Source: Pseudarthrobacter naphthalenicus
GTDB taxonomy: Bacteria; Actinomycetota; Actinomycetes; Actinomycetales; Micrococcaceae
Direction of reading: 5' to 3'
Assembly: GCF_029076445.1 (NCBI RefSeq)
Contig: NZ_JARESG010000002.1
Coordinates: forward strand, 248,001-312,000
Length of the DNA: 64,000 nucleotides
A program made the position numbers and the translations under genes. Of this stretch, positions 1 through 9,038 are shown one piece after another; the stretch's first letter is position 1; the number at the start of each line of letters is the position of its first letter. The notes beneath the pieces were generated by a model that worked only from the letters and a program-made list of their open reading frames with translations, had not been told where the DNA came from and ran no database searches.

Positions 1-486
1 GCCAAAGAACAGGCCGATCCCTACCGAGTAGGACGCCCAGAGGGTTGCCGAAAGGACAGTCAGGCCGACGAACCGGAGATGCGGGTAGTGCGTCACGCCG
101 GCGGTCAGATTCACCGCCACCCGGCCGATCGGGATAAACCGCGCCACAAGGACCAGAGATGCCGGCCGTTTCCTGAGCTCCGTACCGGCCCACCGGAACG
201 CGCTTTGCATCCGGGGCCCTCGCTGCCACCTCCACCGGGCTGTGCCCGCCCGCCGTCCGATGAGGTAGGCGATGTTGTCGCCCGCGAAGGCGCCCAGGGC
301 CGCCATGGCCATCAGCAGCCACGGGTTGGGAACGTCGGCGGTGGCTGCCACGGCAGCGAGGCCCACCACCACCGATTCGCTGGGGATCGGCGGGAAGAAG
401 CCGTCAATGAGGCAGCATGCCAAAACGAGGAGCAGCACCCAGGGCTGCCCGGCGGCAGCGAGGATAAAGTCATTGATGGCCTGCAT
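1..486 (-). CDS. DedA family membrane protein, 3' end cut by window edge
   Basis: Reading down from ATG at 486 gives 162 residues with no stop before base 1, so the C-terminus lies outside the window. The DedA/SNARE-associated (VTT) family is suggested by the PPIPSE motif (residues 32-37), GDNIAYLIGRRAG (69-81) and ARFIPIGR (115-122), set among hydrophobic stretches. DedA proteins are inner-membrane proteins linked to lipid carrier flipping and membrane homeostasis; the substrate of this member cannot be told. It starts 5 bases after the deoA stop, so it may be the last gene of the nucleoside operon. The ribosome site is weak (AGAGA). The family call is firm, the role is not. Confidence 0.85.
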   Translation of the reverse strand, partial: MQAINDFILAAAGQPWVLLLVLACCLIDGFFPPIPSESVVVGLAAVAATADVPNPWLLMAMAALGAFAGDNIAYLIGRRAGTARWRWQRGPRMQSAFRWAGTELRKRPASLVLVARFIPIGRVAVNLTAGVTHYPHLRFVGLTVLSATLWASYSVGIGLFFG

Positions 487-491
487 TTTCT

Positions 492-1805
492 CTATGCTAT
501 TCGGTCGATGATCAGCCGTTGTGCCGGGCGGGACCCTTCAGGGGCGATGGTGACCGCATGTTCAAGGGATTCCTTGGCGCGCGCAAACTTTTCCGGAGTA
601 TCGGTGAGCAACGTCAGGAGCGGTTCACCGGCCCGGACCTGCGCGCCGGGCTTCGCGTGCATGCGGATCCCGGCCCCTGCCTGTACCGCGTCCTCCTTAC
701 GGGCGCGGCCTGCGCCGAGGCGCCACGCGGCCACGCCGACGGCGAGGGCATCGAGTTCCACAAGGACTCCGTCGGCCGGCGCATAGATGACCTCGGATTC
801 CCTGGCTACCGGCAGCTTGGCCCTCGGGTCACCTCCCTGCGCCTCAATCATCCTGTTCCAGACGTCCATGGCCCGGCCGTCCTTCAAGGCGGCGCGGGGA
901 TCGGCATCGCGGACGCCGGCGCATGCCAGCATTTCCTCGGCCAGCCGGACCGTCAGCTCCACCACGTCCTCCGGGCCGCCGCCGGCCAGGACTTCCACGG
1001 ATTCCTCGACCTCGATCGCGTTGCCGGCCGTCAGCCCGAGCGGCGTGCTCATGTTGGTCAGCAGCGCCACGGTGTTGACGCCCGCGTCCTTACCCAGCGC
1101 CACCATGGTTTCCGCCAGCTCCCGCGCCCGTGCCTCGTCCTTCATGAAGGCCCCGCTGCCCACTTTGACGTCGAGGACCAGTGAGCCCGTCCCCTCGGCG
1201 ATCTTTTTGCTCATGATCGAGGAGGCAATCAGCGGGATGGCTTCCACCGTGCCCGTGACATCGCGCAGGGCATAGAGCTTTTTATCTGCCGGCGCCAGTC
1301 CGGCTCCCGCCGCGCAGATCACGGCGCCCACGTCCTGCAGCTGAGCCATCATTTCGTCGTTGCTCAGCTCGGCGCGCCAGCCCGGAATTGATTCCAGCTT
1401 GTCCAGGGTGCCGCCGGTGTGGCCGAGTCCGCGGCCGGACAGTTGCGGGACGGCTACGCCGAACACGGCGACCAGCGGGGCCAGCGGGAGGGTGATCTTG
1501 TCCCCGACTCCCCCGGTGGAATGCTTGTCGCTGGTAACCTTCGTGCCGCCGTCGGGCCGCCGGAGGCCGCTGAAGTCCATCCGCTCCCCGGAGGCGATCA
1601 TGGCGGCAGTCCAGCGGGAAATCTCTGCGCGGTCCATGCCGTTGAGCAGGATGGCCATGTTCAGCGCGGCCATCTGCTCCTCCGCAATGGCTCCGCGGGT
1701 ATAGGCATCGATGGTCCAGTCGATCTGCTCCGGGCTGAGGACCCCGCGGTCCCGCTTGGTACGGATAATGTCGACGGCGTCGAACGCTTCAGTTACCTGT
1801 GTCAC
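492..1805 (-). CDS. deoA: Thymidine phosphorylase
   Basis: A 437-residue pyrimidine-nucleoside phosphorylase, the usual family length. It splits thymidine (and often uridine) with phosphate to base plus deoxyribose-1-phosphate. Visible signatures are KHSTGG (residues 94-99, phosphate/substrate site) and the family block SGRGLGHTGGTLDKLESIPG (123-142). I chose GTG at 1805 because GGAGG lies six bases upstream; an in-frame ATG at 1832 has no such site. The start overlaps the end of cdd by 17 bases, implying translational coupling. With cdd and the BMP-type transporter it forms a nucleoside uptake and breakdown operon. Confidence 0.95.
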   Translation of the reverse strand: MTQVTEAFDAVDIIRTKRDRGVLSPEQIDWTIDAYTRGAIAEEQMAALNMAILLNGMDRAEISRWTAAMIASGERMDFSGLRRPDGGTKVTSDKHSTGGVGDKITLPLAPLVAVFGVAVPQLSGRGLGHTGGTLDKLESIPGWRAELSNDEMMAQLQDVGAVICAAGAGLAPADKKLYALRDVTGTVEAIPLIASSIMSKKIAEGTGSLVLDVKVGSGAFMKDEARARELAETMVALGKDAGVNTVALLTNMSTPLGLTAGNAIEVEESVEVLAGGGPEDVVELTVRLAEEMLACAGVRDADPRAALKDGRAMDVWNRMIEAQGGDPRAKLPVARESEVIYAPADGVLVELDALAVGVAAWRLGAGRARKEDAVQAGAGIRMHAKPGAQVRAGEPLLTLLTDTPEKFARAKESLEHAVTIAPEGSRPAQRLIIDRIA

Positions 1806-2214
1806 CGGAGTCCTCCAGATGTTGGGGACCAAATGCGTCGGGCAGCACCTGGTCCATCGTCTTGATGCCTTGGGTGGTCATGAGTTCCATGGCCGGAGCC
1901 CGGAACTCGTAAAGCAGCTGCCGGCAGCGGCCGCACGGCATCAGCACGTTGCCGGCGGCGTCCACGCAGTAGAAGGCGCGCAGCTGGCCGCCGCCGGTCA
2001 TCTGCAGGTTTCCCACCAGGACGCATTCCGCGCAAAGCGTCAGCCCGTAGCTGGCGTTCTCCACGTTGCAGCCGCTGATCAGCCTTCCGTCGGCGGTGAG
2101 GGCGGCTGCCCCGACCGGATATTTCGAATAGGGGGCATAAGCGTTCTCCATGGCCCGCGTTGCCTCTGCCCTGAGCAAATCCCAGTCGATGATGCCGGCT
2201 TCCATCGCCGTCAT
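1789..2214 (-). CDS. cdd: Cytidine deaminase
   Basis: A 141-residue homotetrameric-type cytidine/deoxycytidine deaminase, giving uridine for the downstream phosphorylase. The zinc site is complete: CAE at residues 61-63 (Cys ligand and catalytic Glu) and PCGRC at 93-97 (two Cys ligands); the substrate-binding NVENASYG is at 50-57. The ATG at 2214 overlaps the permease stop as ATGA. A second in-frame ATG three codons later is possible. The position between transporter and deoA supports nucleoside salvage. Confidence 0.95.
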   Translation of the reverse strand: MTAMEAGIIDWDLLRAEATRAMENAYAPYSKYPVGAAALTADGRLISGCNVENASYGLTLCAECVLVGNLQMTGGGQLRAFYCVDAAGNVLMPCGRCRQLLYEFRAPAMELMTTQGIKTMDQVLPDAFGPQHLEDSGDTGN

Positions 2215-3536
2215 CCCTTGACGTAGGGGATGCCGCTGGCCGCCGGCGGCCGTGACCGGCCAACGAGCCCGGCAACGGCGAGCACGGTGACCAGGTACGG
2301 CAGCATGGCCATGAACTGGCTGGGCACCGGGGTTCCGATGATGGTCACGATGCTCTGCAGGTTGTCCGCGAAACCGAACAGCAGGGCGGCGAAGAACGCA
2401 CCGATGGGGTTCCACCGGCCAAAGATCAGGGCGGCCAGGGCGATGAAGCCTCGGCCGCCGGAGATCTCTTTGGTGAAGCTGTCGATCGCCACGAGGGTGA
2501 AGAAGGACCCGCCGATGCCCGCGATGGCACCTCCCAGGGTCACGTTCCAGAAGCGCGTGGCGTTGACCTTGATGCCCATGGTGTCCGCGGCCTGGGGATG
2601 TTCCCCGACGGCGCGGACGCGCAGGCCCCACTTGGTCTTGAACAGCCCCACCCAGACCACGATGACGGCGACGTACATGAGGTACCCCACCACGGACTGC
2701 TTGAACAGGATGGGGCCGAGGATGGGAATGCTGGAGAGGACCGGGATCTCGACAATGTCCAGGCCGGGCGGGGAGTTGAACCTGGCTTTGTTCTCCTGCA
2801 TAACGGTGCTGAACAGGAAGCCGGTCACGCCCGAAACCAGGACGTTGAGCACCACACCCACAATGATCTGGTTGACCAGGTACTTGATGCTGAATACTGC
2901 CAGCACCATGGATACTGCCGCGCCGGCGACGGCGGCCGCCAGCAGGCCCACGAACGGGTTTTGGGTAACGCTGGCCACGATGGCCGCCGTGAACGCACCG
3001 CCGAGGAGCTGACCCTCGATGGCGATGTTAACCACGCCCACGCGCTCACACAGCACGCCGGACAGTGAGCCGAAAACGAGCGGAACGGCCAGCGTCACCG
3101 AACCGGCGATGAGCCCGGCCAGCGAGATGCTGGGGGTTCGTGCTCCGCCCACAACCCAGATCAGGAAGGCGGCCACAAACAGCACGGTGAAGGTGATGGT
3201 GAGCCAGGCCGGGGTTGGCCGGTTCCTGGTTTTGAGGTAGATGGCATACGCCGCCAGCCCCAGCATCAGGACTGAGAGCACGATGCCGCCCGCCATGGCA
3301 GGGATTTCGAGGGCTGGTAGCTGGAAGAAATCGCTGCCGGTGGATATGCCGAACTTGGCCGTCTGCCCAGAACCCATCAGCCCGAAGAATATGAAGGCCA
3401 CCAGGGCCAGTCCGGAGAGCACCACAGGGGTCTTCCAGATCACCGGTTTCCCGGACGTTTCCGGTGCCTCGCCTGCGCGGGGCGCTGTGCCGGGGGTTCC
3501 CTTTCCCGGCAGGGGCGATGTTGCTGTTGCGCTCAT
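2211..3536 (-). CDS. Nucleoside ABC transporter permease (YufQ/NupC-type)
   Basis: A 441-residue permease of the branched-chain amino acid/ribose type (BPD_transp_2), the second of two in this operon. About nine hydrophobic segments follow a Pro/Gly-rich cytoplasmic N-terminus of ~35 residues. The conserved ERVGVVNIAIEG and GRGFIALAALIFGRW blocks are typical of BMP-dependent nucleoside importers. The ATG at 3536 overlaps the preceding permease stop as ATGA, and its own stop overlaps cdd the same way. It should form the heterodimeric channel with the product of 3533-4900. Confidence 0.9.
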   Translation of the reverse strand: MSATATSPLPGKGTPGTAPRAGEAPETSGKPVIWKTPVVLSGLALVAFIFFGLMGSGQTAKFGISTGSDFFQLPALEIPAMAGGIVLSVLMLGLAAYAIYLKTRNRPTPAWLTITFTVLFVAAFLIWVVGGARTPSISLAGLIAGSVTLAVPLVFGSLSGVLCERVGVVNIAIEGQLLGGAFTAAIVASVTQNPFVGLLAAAVAGAAVSMVLAVFSIKYLVNQIIVGVVLNVLVSGVTGFLFSTVMQENKARFNSPPGLDIVEIPVLSSIPILGPILFKQSVVGYLMYVAVIVVWVGLFKTKWGLRVRAVGEHPQAADTMGIKVNATRFWNVTLGGAIAGIGGSFFTLVAIDSFTKEISGGRGFIALAALIFGRWNPIGAFFAALLFGFADNLQSIVTIIGTPVPSQFMAMLPYLVTVLAVAGLVGRSRPPAASGIPYVKG

Positions 3537-4900
3537 GCTGCGCCTCCGGTGGTTGCTGCCTGCTGGGATTTGCCGGCCTTGACCGGCTTCTTGCGGCGGG
3601 GGTTGAGCCCGAAGATGGCCCGCACCAGGGGCGGGGCCGCAATGAAGAGGACAATCAGCGACTGAACCACCAGGACAATGTCGATGGGGGTTCCCGTCTG
3701 GATCTGCATCTGCACGGCGCCGGCGCGGAAGGCGCCGAACAGCAGGCCGGCGGCGAAGGTACCCCACGGCGTCGAACGTCCCAGCAGTGCCACCGTAATG
3801 GCGTCGAAGCCATACGTCGCCGCGACCCCGTCGGTCAGGACCTTTTCCGTGCCGGCCACCTGGGCGACGCCGGACATGCCGGCCAGGGCGCCGGCGATGG
3901 CCATCACCAGGATGGTGGAGCGGGAGACGTTGATCCCGGCGGTCAGGGCGGCCTTGGGGTTGGCCCCCACGGCCCGGAATTCAAAGCCGACCGTGGAGCG
4001 GTTCAGGAGCCACCACACCAGGACGGTGGCCGCGATGGCCAGCAGAAAGCCCAGGTGCAGGCGGTACTGCGAGCCAAAGATCTGCGGGTAGACGGCAGTG
4101 GGGTCCAGGATGGGCGAGATGGGGTTGGACTCCCCCGGGCGCTGGAACGCCGGAGTGTTCAGCAGGTATCGCAGGAAGTACAGGGCGATGTAGTTGAACA
4201 TGATGGTCAGGATGACTTCGTGGGCCCCTGTCCGGGCCTTGAGCAGGCCCACCAGCCCGCCCCAGAGCGCGCCGCCCACAATGCCTGCCACCAGGACCAG
4301 CAGGAGGTGCAGGCCCAGGGGAAGGTGCAGGGCAAAACCGACCCAGGCGGCGAGGATGCCGGCCATGATGATCTGGCCCTGGGCACCAATGTTGAACAGG
4401 CCTGCCCGGAACGCCAGGGCAACGCCCAGGCCCGCGGTGATGAGCGGCGTGGCGATGGTGAGGGTTTCCATCAGCGGCGCGAACTGCACGGCCAGGCCCG
4501 AACCCCTGGGGTTGAAGACCGAGCCCTGGAACAGCGCGATATAGGACCGGGTGGCGGCGTTCCAGACGGCAGCGAGGAAGTCGGTGGGGCGGGCGAACAG
4601 GTATCCCGAGGTGGTGGCCACCCGCTCGTCCGTGGCGGCAATCAGCAGGCCGCCCAGGATGAGCGCCAGCAACACCGCAAGGACCGAGACCACACCGCTG
4701 CCGGTGAAAATCTTTCGGAGCACGGTGTCCGGGGCGCCGGGCAGTTTTCCGCTTTGGGCGGTGGCAGGCACTGCCGAGGGGCTGATGGCGCCGCCGGCAG
4801 TATCCACGGCCACGACGGCGGCAGTTTCTTCGGCCGCCGCGCTTTTTTCGTGGGTCCTGGGGTGCTGGTCGACGTGTCTGGGGGTGTCCTCGTCAGGCAC
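3533..4900 (-). CDS. Nucleoside ABC transporter permease (YufP-type)
   Basis: A 455-residue multi-spanning permease. After a hydrophilic N-terminal tail of ~70 residues come hydrophobic segments and the family-typical loops FNIGAQGQI and YGFDAITVALLG. GTG at 4900 is chosen because AAGGAGG sits five bases upstream and the codon overlaps the ATPase stop in GTGCCTGA. A longer frame to 4990 would lie wholly inside the ATPase gene. The C-terminus ends in basic residues (RRKKPVKAGK), consistent with the positive-inside rule. It partners the other permease and the ATPase of this operon. Confidence 0.9.
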   Translation of the reverse strand: MPDEDTPRHVDQHPRTHEKSAAAEETAAVVAVDTAGGAISPSAVPATAQSGKLPGAPDTVLRKIFTGSGVVSVLAVLLALILGGLLIAATDERVATTSGYLFARPTDFLAAVWNAATRSYIALFQGSVFNPRGSGLAVQFAPLMETLTIATPLITAGLGVALAFRAGLFNIGAQGQIIMAGILAAWVGFALHLPLGLHLLLVLVAGIVGGALWGGLVGLLKARTGAHEVILTIMFNYIALYFLRYLLNTPAFQRPGESNPISPILDPTAVYPQIFGSQYRLHLGFLLAIAATVLVWWLLNRSTVGFEFRAVGANPKAALTAGINVSRSTILVMAIAGALAGMSGVAQVAGTEKVLTDGVAATYGFDAITVALLGRSTPWGTFAAGLLFGAFRAGAVQMQIQTGTPIDIVLVVQSLIVLFIAAPPLVRAIFGLNPRRKKPVKAGKSQQAATTGGAA

Positions 4901-6512
4901 GGTGGCCTCCTTCGGGGCTGGAGGTTGCGCGGCCTTCGGCGGCTGCGGCGTCTGTGTGGGCAGGCTGGGCGGGGTGCGCGGTGTCAACACCGTGACCGGT
5001 GGCGGCTGCGTCCTCCTGCGGGATGCCGGCCATCATCAGCCCCAGGACGTCGCGGCCGGTTCCGGCGGGGACGATGCCCACGAGCTTTCCCTTGTAGATC
5101 ACGGCGATGCGGTCGGCGAGTTCCATGACCTCATCGAGTTCGGTGGAAATGATCATCACCGGCGTGCCCTGATCGCGTTCGGCAACAATCCGCTTGTGCA
5201 GGAACTCGATGGAGCCGACGTCCACACCGCGGGTAGGTTGCGAGGCGATGAAGAGGCGCAGCGGCCGGGACAGTTCCCGTGCCATGACCACCTTCTGCTG
5301 GTTGCCGCCGGACAGGGTGCCGGCCGCCAGCAGACCTGAGGGAGTCCGGACATCGAACTCGTCGATCCGGGATTTTGCGTTTTCGAGGACCTTCGCCGGG
5401 CTCATGCTGATGCCCTTGGCAAACGGCGGCTGATCGTAACGGTCAAGCACCAGGTTCTCGGCGATGGAGAACGTGCCGATCAGGCCGTCAACGGACCGGT
5501 CCTCGGGTACGAAGCCGACGCCGGCGTTGAGGACGTCCTTCACGCTGCGGCCAACCAGCTCCACGTTGTCCAGGAGGATGGAGCCGTGCACCCGGTCCTG
5601 CAGTCCGAGGATGGCCTCGGTAAGTTCCGTCTGGCCGTTGCCCTGGACTCCCGCGATGGCCAGGATCTCCCCGCGGGCAATGTCGAAGCTGATGCCGTCC
5701 ACCGTGTGCTGCCCGTTCGGAGCGATGACGGTGAGGTCCTTGACCTTGAAAGTCTTTTCCAGGGGCTTGGCCGGGGCCTTGTCGAGTGTCAGGTTGACCG
5801 CGCGGCCCACCATCATCGAGGCCAGGGCCGTCGTGGAATCGCCGGGATTGGCTGTGCCCACCACTTTGCCGCGCCGGATCACGGTAATGGTGTCCGAGAC
5901 CGCCTTCACTTCCCGCAGCTTGTGCGAGATGAACACGATGGAGGTGCCGTGGGACTTGAGCTGGCGCATGATGTCCAGCAGTTCGTCGGTTTCCTGGGGT
6001 GTCAGCACGGCGGTGGGTTCATCCAGGATCAGCACTTTCGCGTCCCGAACCAGCGCCTTGATGATCTCCACGCGCTGTTGGACTCCCACCGGGAGGTCCT
6101 CCACAAGCGCGTCCGGGTCCACGTCGAAGCCGTAGCGGTCCGAGATTTCCTGGATTTTGCGGCGGGTGTCGTCCAGGTTGAGGAAGCCGCCTGCTTTGGT
6201 GCTTTCGGCGCCCAGGGCCACATTCTCCGCAACGGTGAACACGGGCACCAGCATGAAGTGCTGGTGCACCATGCCGATCCCGGCGGCCATGGCGTCGCCG
6301 GGGCCGCGGAAGGAAACGGGTTTGTCATCAACGAGGATCTCGCCCTCGGTGGGCTCGTAGAGCCCGTACAGCACATTCATCAGGGTGGATTTGCCGGCCC
6401 CGTTCTCGCCCAGCAGACAATGGATCTGACCGGGTTCAACCACCACATCGATGTGATCGTTGGCGAGCAGGGAGCCGAATCGTTTGGTGATCCCTCTGAG
6501 TTCAAGTTTCAA
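4893..6512 (-). CDS. Nucleoside ABC transporter ATPase with two nucleotide-binding domains
   Basis: A 539-residue tandem ATPase of the sugar/nucleoside importer class (RbsA/YufO-like). The first domain has Walker [10 protein letters not shown], a VGVQQRVEI signature region and Walker B LILDEPT. The second has a degenerate P-loop (GVQGNGQTE), LSGGNQQK and LFIASQPTRG, the unusual second-domain Walker B of this family. The start is taken at TTG 6512 (KLELRGITKRFG follows); no good ribosome site is visible, so the start is uncertain. A hydrophilic C-terminal tail of ~45 residues is rich in Ala, His and Thr. It is preceded by a hairpin that separates it from the binding-protein gene. Confidence 0.9.
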   Translation of the reverse strand: MKLELRGITKRFGSLLANDHIDVVVEPGQIHCLLGENGAGKSTLMNVLYGLYEPTEGEILVDDKPVSFRGPGDAMAAGIGMVHQHFMLVPVFTVAENVALGAESTKAGGFLNLDDTRRKIQEISDRYGFDVDPDALVEDLPVGVQQRVEIIKALVRDAKVLILDEPTAVLTPQETDELLDIMRQLKSHGTSIVFISHKLREVKAVSDTITVIRRGKVVGTANPGDSTTALASMMVGRAVNLTLDKAPAKPLEKTFKVKDLTVIAPNGQHTVDGISFDIARGEILAIAGVQGNGQTELTEAILGLQDRVHGSILLDNVELVGRSVKDVLNAGVGFVPEDRSVDGLIGTFSIAENLVLDRYDQPPFAKGISMSPAKVLENAKSRIDEFDVRTPSGLLAAGTLSGGNQQKVVMARELSRPLRLFIASQPTRGVDVGSIEFLHKRIVAERDQGTPVMIISTELDEVMELADRIAVIYKGKLVGIVPAGTGRDVLGLMMAGIPQEDAAATGHGVDTAHPAQPAHTDAAAAEGRATSSPEGGHRA

Positions 6513-6629
6513 AACTCTGACCAATCTCGAAGCGTCCGTAACCGTACCGGACGGGATTTGGGACTGCAGCACCAGCCTAGTGCCTGCAGTCCCGGGTGGG
6601 CTGTTGCGCGCGGGGAGGCTTCCAACGAA

Positions 6630-6676
6630 AAGCGCCACCGCCCGGCCAGTCGATGACCATCCGGGAGGTGGCGCTT
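6630..6676 (-). terminator. Hairpin with T-tract between the BMP lipoprotein and its ATPase
   Basis: Just after the lipoprotein stop, minus-strand AAGCGCCACC pairs with GGTGGCGCTT (10 bp). After one mismatch it is extended inward by CCCGG/CCGGG, and it is followed by TTTT. The form is that of a Rho-independent terminator. Because the same operon continues 117 bases further on, it is probably a partial terminator that makes more binding protein than ATPase and permease. Confidence 0.7.
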
Positions 6677-6687
6677 AGCGAGGGAGG

Positions 6688-7797
6688 TTATACCTTCGGG
6701 CTCGCCGCAGACTCGACCTTCAGCTTGCCGGCCACGATGTCCTTCTTGATCTGGTCCAGTTCGGACTTCAGATCGGCCGGCACCTGTGAATCAAAGCTGT
6801 GGAACGGAGCCAGCTGGACGCCGTCGTTAGCCAGCGTGCCAACGTACGGCGTGTTGCTGAACTTGCCGTCCTTGTCTTCCTTCACCACGGTCTCCACTGC
6901 CTCGCCCATTTGCTTCATGACCGAGGACAGCATGATGTCCTTGTAGTCCGGAGCCGTGAGGAAGCCGTCGGAGTCGACCCAGATGAGCTTGACGTCCTTG
7001 CCGGCGGCCTTGGCCTCGTTCAGTGCCGCGCCTGCACCCTTGCCCACCGGGCCGGCCACGGGCATCACGATGTCCGCGCCCTGGTCCAGGAAGTTCTGGG
7101 TGAGCTGCTTGCCGACGTCCTGCTTTTCGAAGTCGCCCGTAAAGCTGCCGTCCTGTGCCGCCTTGTCCCAGCCCAGGACCTTGACGTTCTTGCCCTTTTT
7201 CTCGTTGTAGTACTTCACGCCGTCCGCGTAGCCGTCCATGAAGATGGTGACGGTCGGGATCTTGATGCCGCCGAAGGTGGCCACGGTTCCGGTCTTGGTG
7301 GAACCGGCGGCCAGGTAGCCGGCCATGAACGCGGCCTGGGCCGTGTCATAGATGATCGGCTTGACGTTGCTGATCGGATCAGCGTAGCCAAAGTCGATGA
7401 TCGCGAAGTGGCTCTTGGGGTTGGCGGTGGCCTGGGCCTTGGTGGCGTCACCGAGGAGGAAGCCCACCGTGATGGTGAGGTTGCAGCCCGCGGTGACCAT
7501 TGCGCGCAGGTTGGGCTCGAAGTCGTTGTTCGTCTTCGATTCCACCTGGTTGACCTTGATGCCCAGGTCCTTCTCGGTCTTCTTCAGCCCCTCGTAGGAG
7601 GACTGGTTGAAGGACTGGTCATCGAATCCGCCGGAGTCGGAGACGATGCAGCCGGTGTAATCAGCTGCCGCGTTTGACGCGGTGCTTCCGCTCTCAGGTG
7701 CGGCGCCACAGCCGGTCAGCAGGAGTGCCGCGGCACCCACTGAGGCCACGCCGGCCGTCGAGCCGCGCTTGAACTTGGTGCGCAGTGTGTTCTTCAA
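6688..7797 (-). CDS. BMP family nucleoside-binding lipoprotein
   Basis: A 369-residue solute-binding lipoprotein of the basic membrane protein (BMP/PnrA/Med) family. The signal peptide ends in the lipobox LLTGC (lipidated Cys about residue 30). The mature part shows DSGGFDDQSFNQSSYEG, the family N-terminal motif, then GFLLGDATKAQA and FIIDFGYAD-like blocks (here AIIDFGYAD). Start is TTG at 7797 behind GGAGGAAAT. It heads an operon with ATPase, two permeases, cdd and deoA, so nucleosides are the likely ligand. The 218 bases upstream hold no gene; I could not choose a convincing promoter there. Confidence 0.93.
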   Translation of the reverse strand: MKNTLRTKFKRGSTAGVASVGAAALLLTGCGAAPESGSTASNAAADYTGCIVSDSGGFDDQSFNQSSYEGLKKTEKDLGIKVNQVESKTNNDFEPNLRAMVTAGCNLTITVGFLLGDATKAQATANPKSHFAIIDFGYADPISNVKPIIYDTAQAAFMAGYLAAGSTKTGTVATFGGIKIPTVTIFMDGYADGVKYYNEKKGKNVKVLGWDKAAQDGSFTGDFEKQDVGKQLTQNFLDQGADIVMPVAGPVGKGAGAALNEAKAAGKDVKLIWVDSDGFLTAPDYKDIMLSSVMKQMGEAVETVVKEDKDGKFSNTPYVGTLANDGVQLAPFHSFDSQVPADLKSELDQIKKDIVAGKLKVESAASPKV

Positions 7798-8015
7798 ATT
7801 TCCTCCAGGAGAGAGTGGCGCTACGACTCGAATTCAATGAGTGTCCGTTTCTACACTGAAATTCTGTTGTCACTGATGGCTTCGCAGCACTGCGCCGAGG
7901 CGCACTGATACAAGCAACAGTAGTGGCCTGAAGCACACCGGCTACCACATCCCGCGCGGATCCCGAAGATCGTTGAGAATTTGTTACCAACGGGTAGAAC
8001 ACACCGCGCCACTAC

Positions 8016-9038
8016 TCAGAGGCGGACCAGCATCTTGCCCGTGTTGGCGCCCTCCAGCAGATCCATGAAGGCTTGCGGCGCGTTCTCCAGCCCGTCCACC
8101 ACGGTCTCGTCGTACCGGACGGTGCCGTCCGCAAGCCAGGCCGCCATCTTCTCGAAGAACTCCGCGCGGTGCTGGCGCTGCCCGCCCACCAGGAAGCCGC
8201 GAAGAGTGAGCTGCTTGCCGATGGCGAGCGCAAGGTTCCGGGGAGCCGGTGTGGCGTCGGTTGAGTTGTACTGAGCGATGGCCCCGCACATGGCTACGCG
8301 TCCGCCCACATTGAGTTCCGCCAGGGCTGCTTCGAGGTGGTCACCGCCGACGTTGTCGAAGTACACGTCGATCCCCTTGCCGCCGGTAGCTGCCTTGAGC
8401 TGGTCACGGACAGGCGCGTCCCGGTAGTTAAAGGCGGCGTCGAACCCCAGCTCGAGGAGCCGCGCCACTTTTTCGGGCGTTCCGGCGCTTCCGATAACGC
8501 GCGAGGCGCCCATGGCCTTCGCGATCTGGCCCACCAGGGAACCCACGGCCCCGGCGGCGCCTGACACGAAAACAGCATCGCCGGGTTTGAATTCAGCAAC
8601 CTTGAGCAGGCCGGCATACGCGGTCAGGCCGGTCATGCCCAACGCGCCAAGAAAGGCCGACGCCGGAGCCAGGTCCGTGCGGGCAACCGACGTTGCGTCG
8701 GTGTCCAGGACAGCGTATTCGCGCCAGCCCAGCTGGTGCACCACTACGTCCCCGACCTTCCGTGCCTCGGAGCCGGACGCGATCACCTCGCCGACCGCGC
8801 CGCCGTCGAGCGCTGCATCCAGAGCGAACGGCGCCGAGTACGATTTCACATCATTCATGCGGCCGCGCATGTAGGGGTCCACGGAGATAAAGAGGTTGCG
8901 GACCAGGATCTGGCCGTCCCGGAGTTCGGGCAGCGGCGACTCGGCGAGCCGGAAGTTCTCCGGAACCGGGCGCCCGACCGGACGCGATGCGAGCCGGATT
9001 TCGCGGGTGGACGTGGGAAGGGATGTAGCAGCGCTCAT
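8016..9038 (-). CDS. Zinc-independent NADP-dependent oxidoreductase (CurA/YncB type)
   Basis: A 340-residue medium-chain reductase of the leukotriene B4 12-hydroxydehydrogenase/CurA group, which reduces the double bond of alpha,beta-unsaturated aldehydes and ketones with NADPH. The N-terminal DPYMRGRM motif, the nucleotide fold VSGAAGAVGSLVGQIAK, and YFDNVGGDHLEAAL are diagnostic; no zinc ligands are present. Its ATG overlaps the ohr stop as ATGA, so it is the third gene of an ohrR-ohr operon. That context suggests a role in clearing reactive aldehydes formed from lipid peroxides, which is inference. Confidence 0.92.
   Translation of the reverse strand: MSAATSLPTSTREIRLASRPVGRPVPENFRLAESPLPELRDGQILVRNLFISVDPYMRGRMNDVKSYSAPFALDAALDGGAVGEVIASGSEARKVGDVVVHQLGWREYAVLDTDATSVARTDLAPASAFLGALGMTGLTAYAGLLKVAEFKPGDAVFVSGAAGAVGSLVGQIAKAMGASRVIGSAGTPEKVARLLELGFDAAFNYRDAPVRDQLKAATGGKGIDVYFDNVGGDHLEAALAELNVGGRVAMCGAIAQYNSTDATPAPRNLALAIGKQLTLRGFLVGGQRQHRAEFFEKMAAWLADGTVRYDETVVDGLENAPQAFMDLLEGANTGKMLVRL

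Noticed and set aside
3464-5128. Long plus-strand open frame (554 codons) over the nucleoside permease genes
   Set aside because: It is antisense to two clear permease genes; its composition (Gln, Gly, Asp, His, Arg) is typical of the complement of GC-rich coding DNA.
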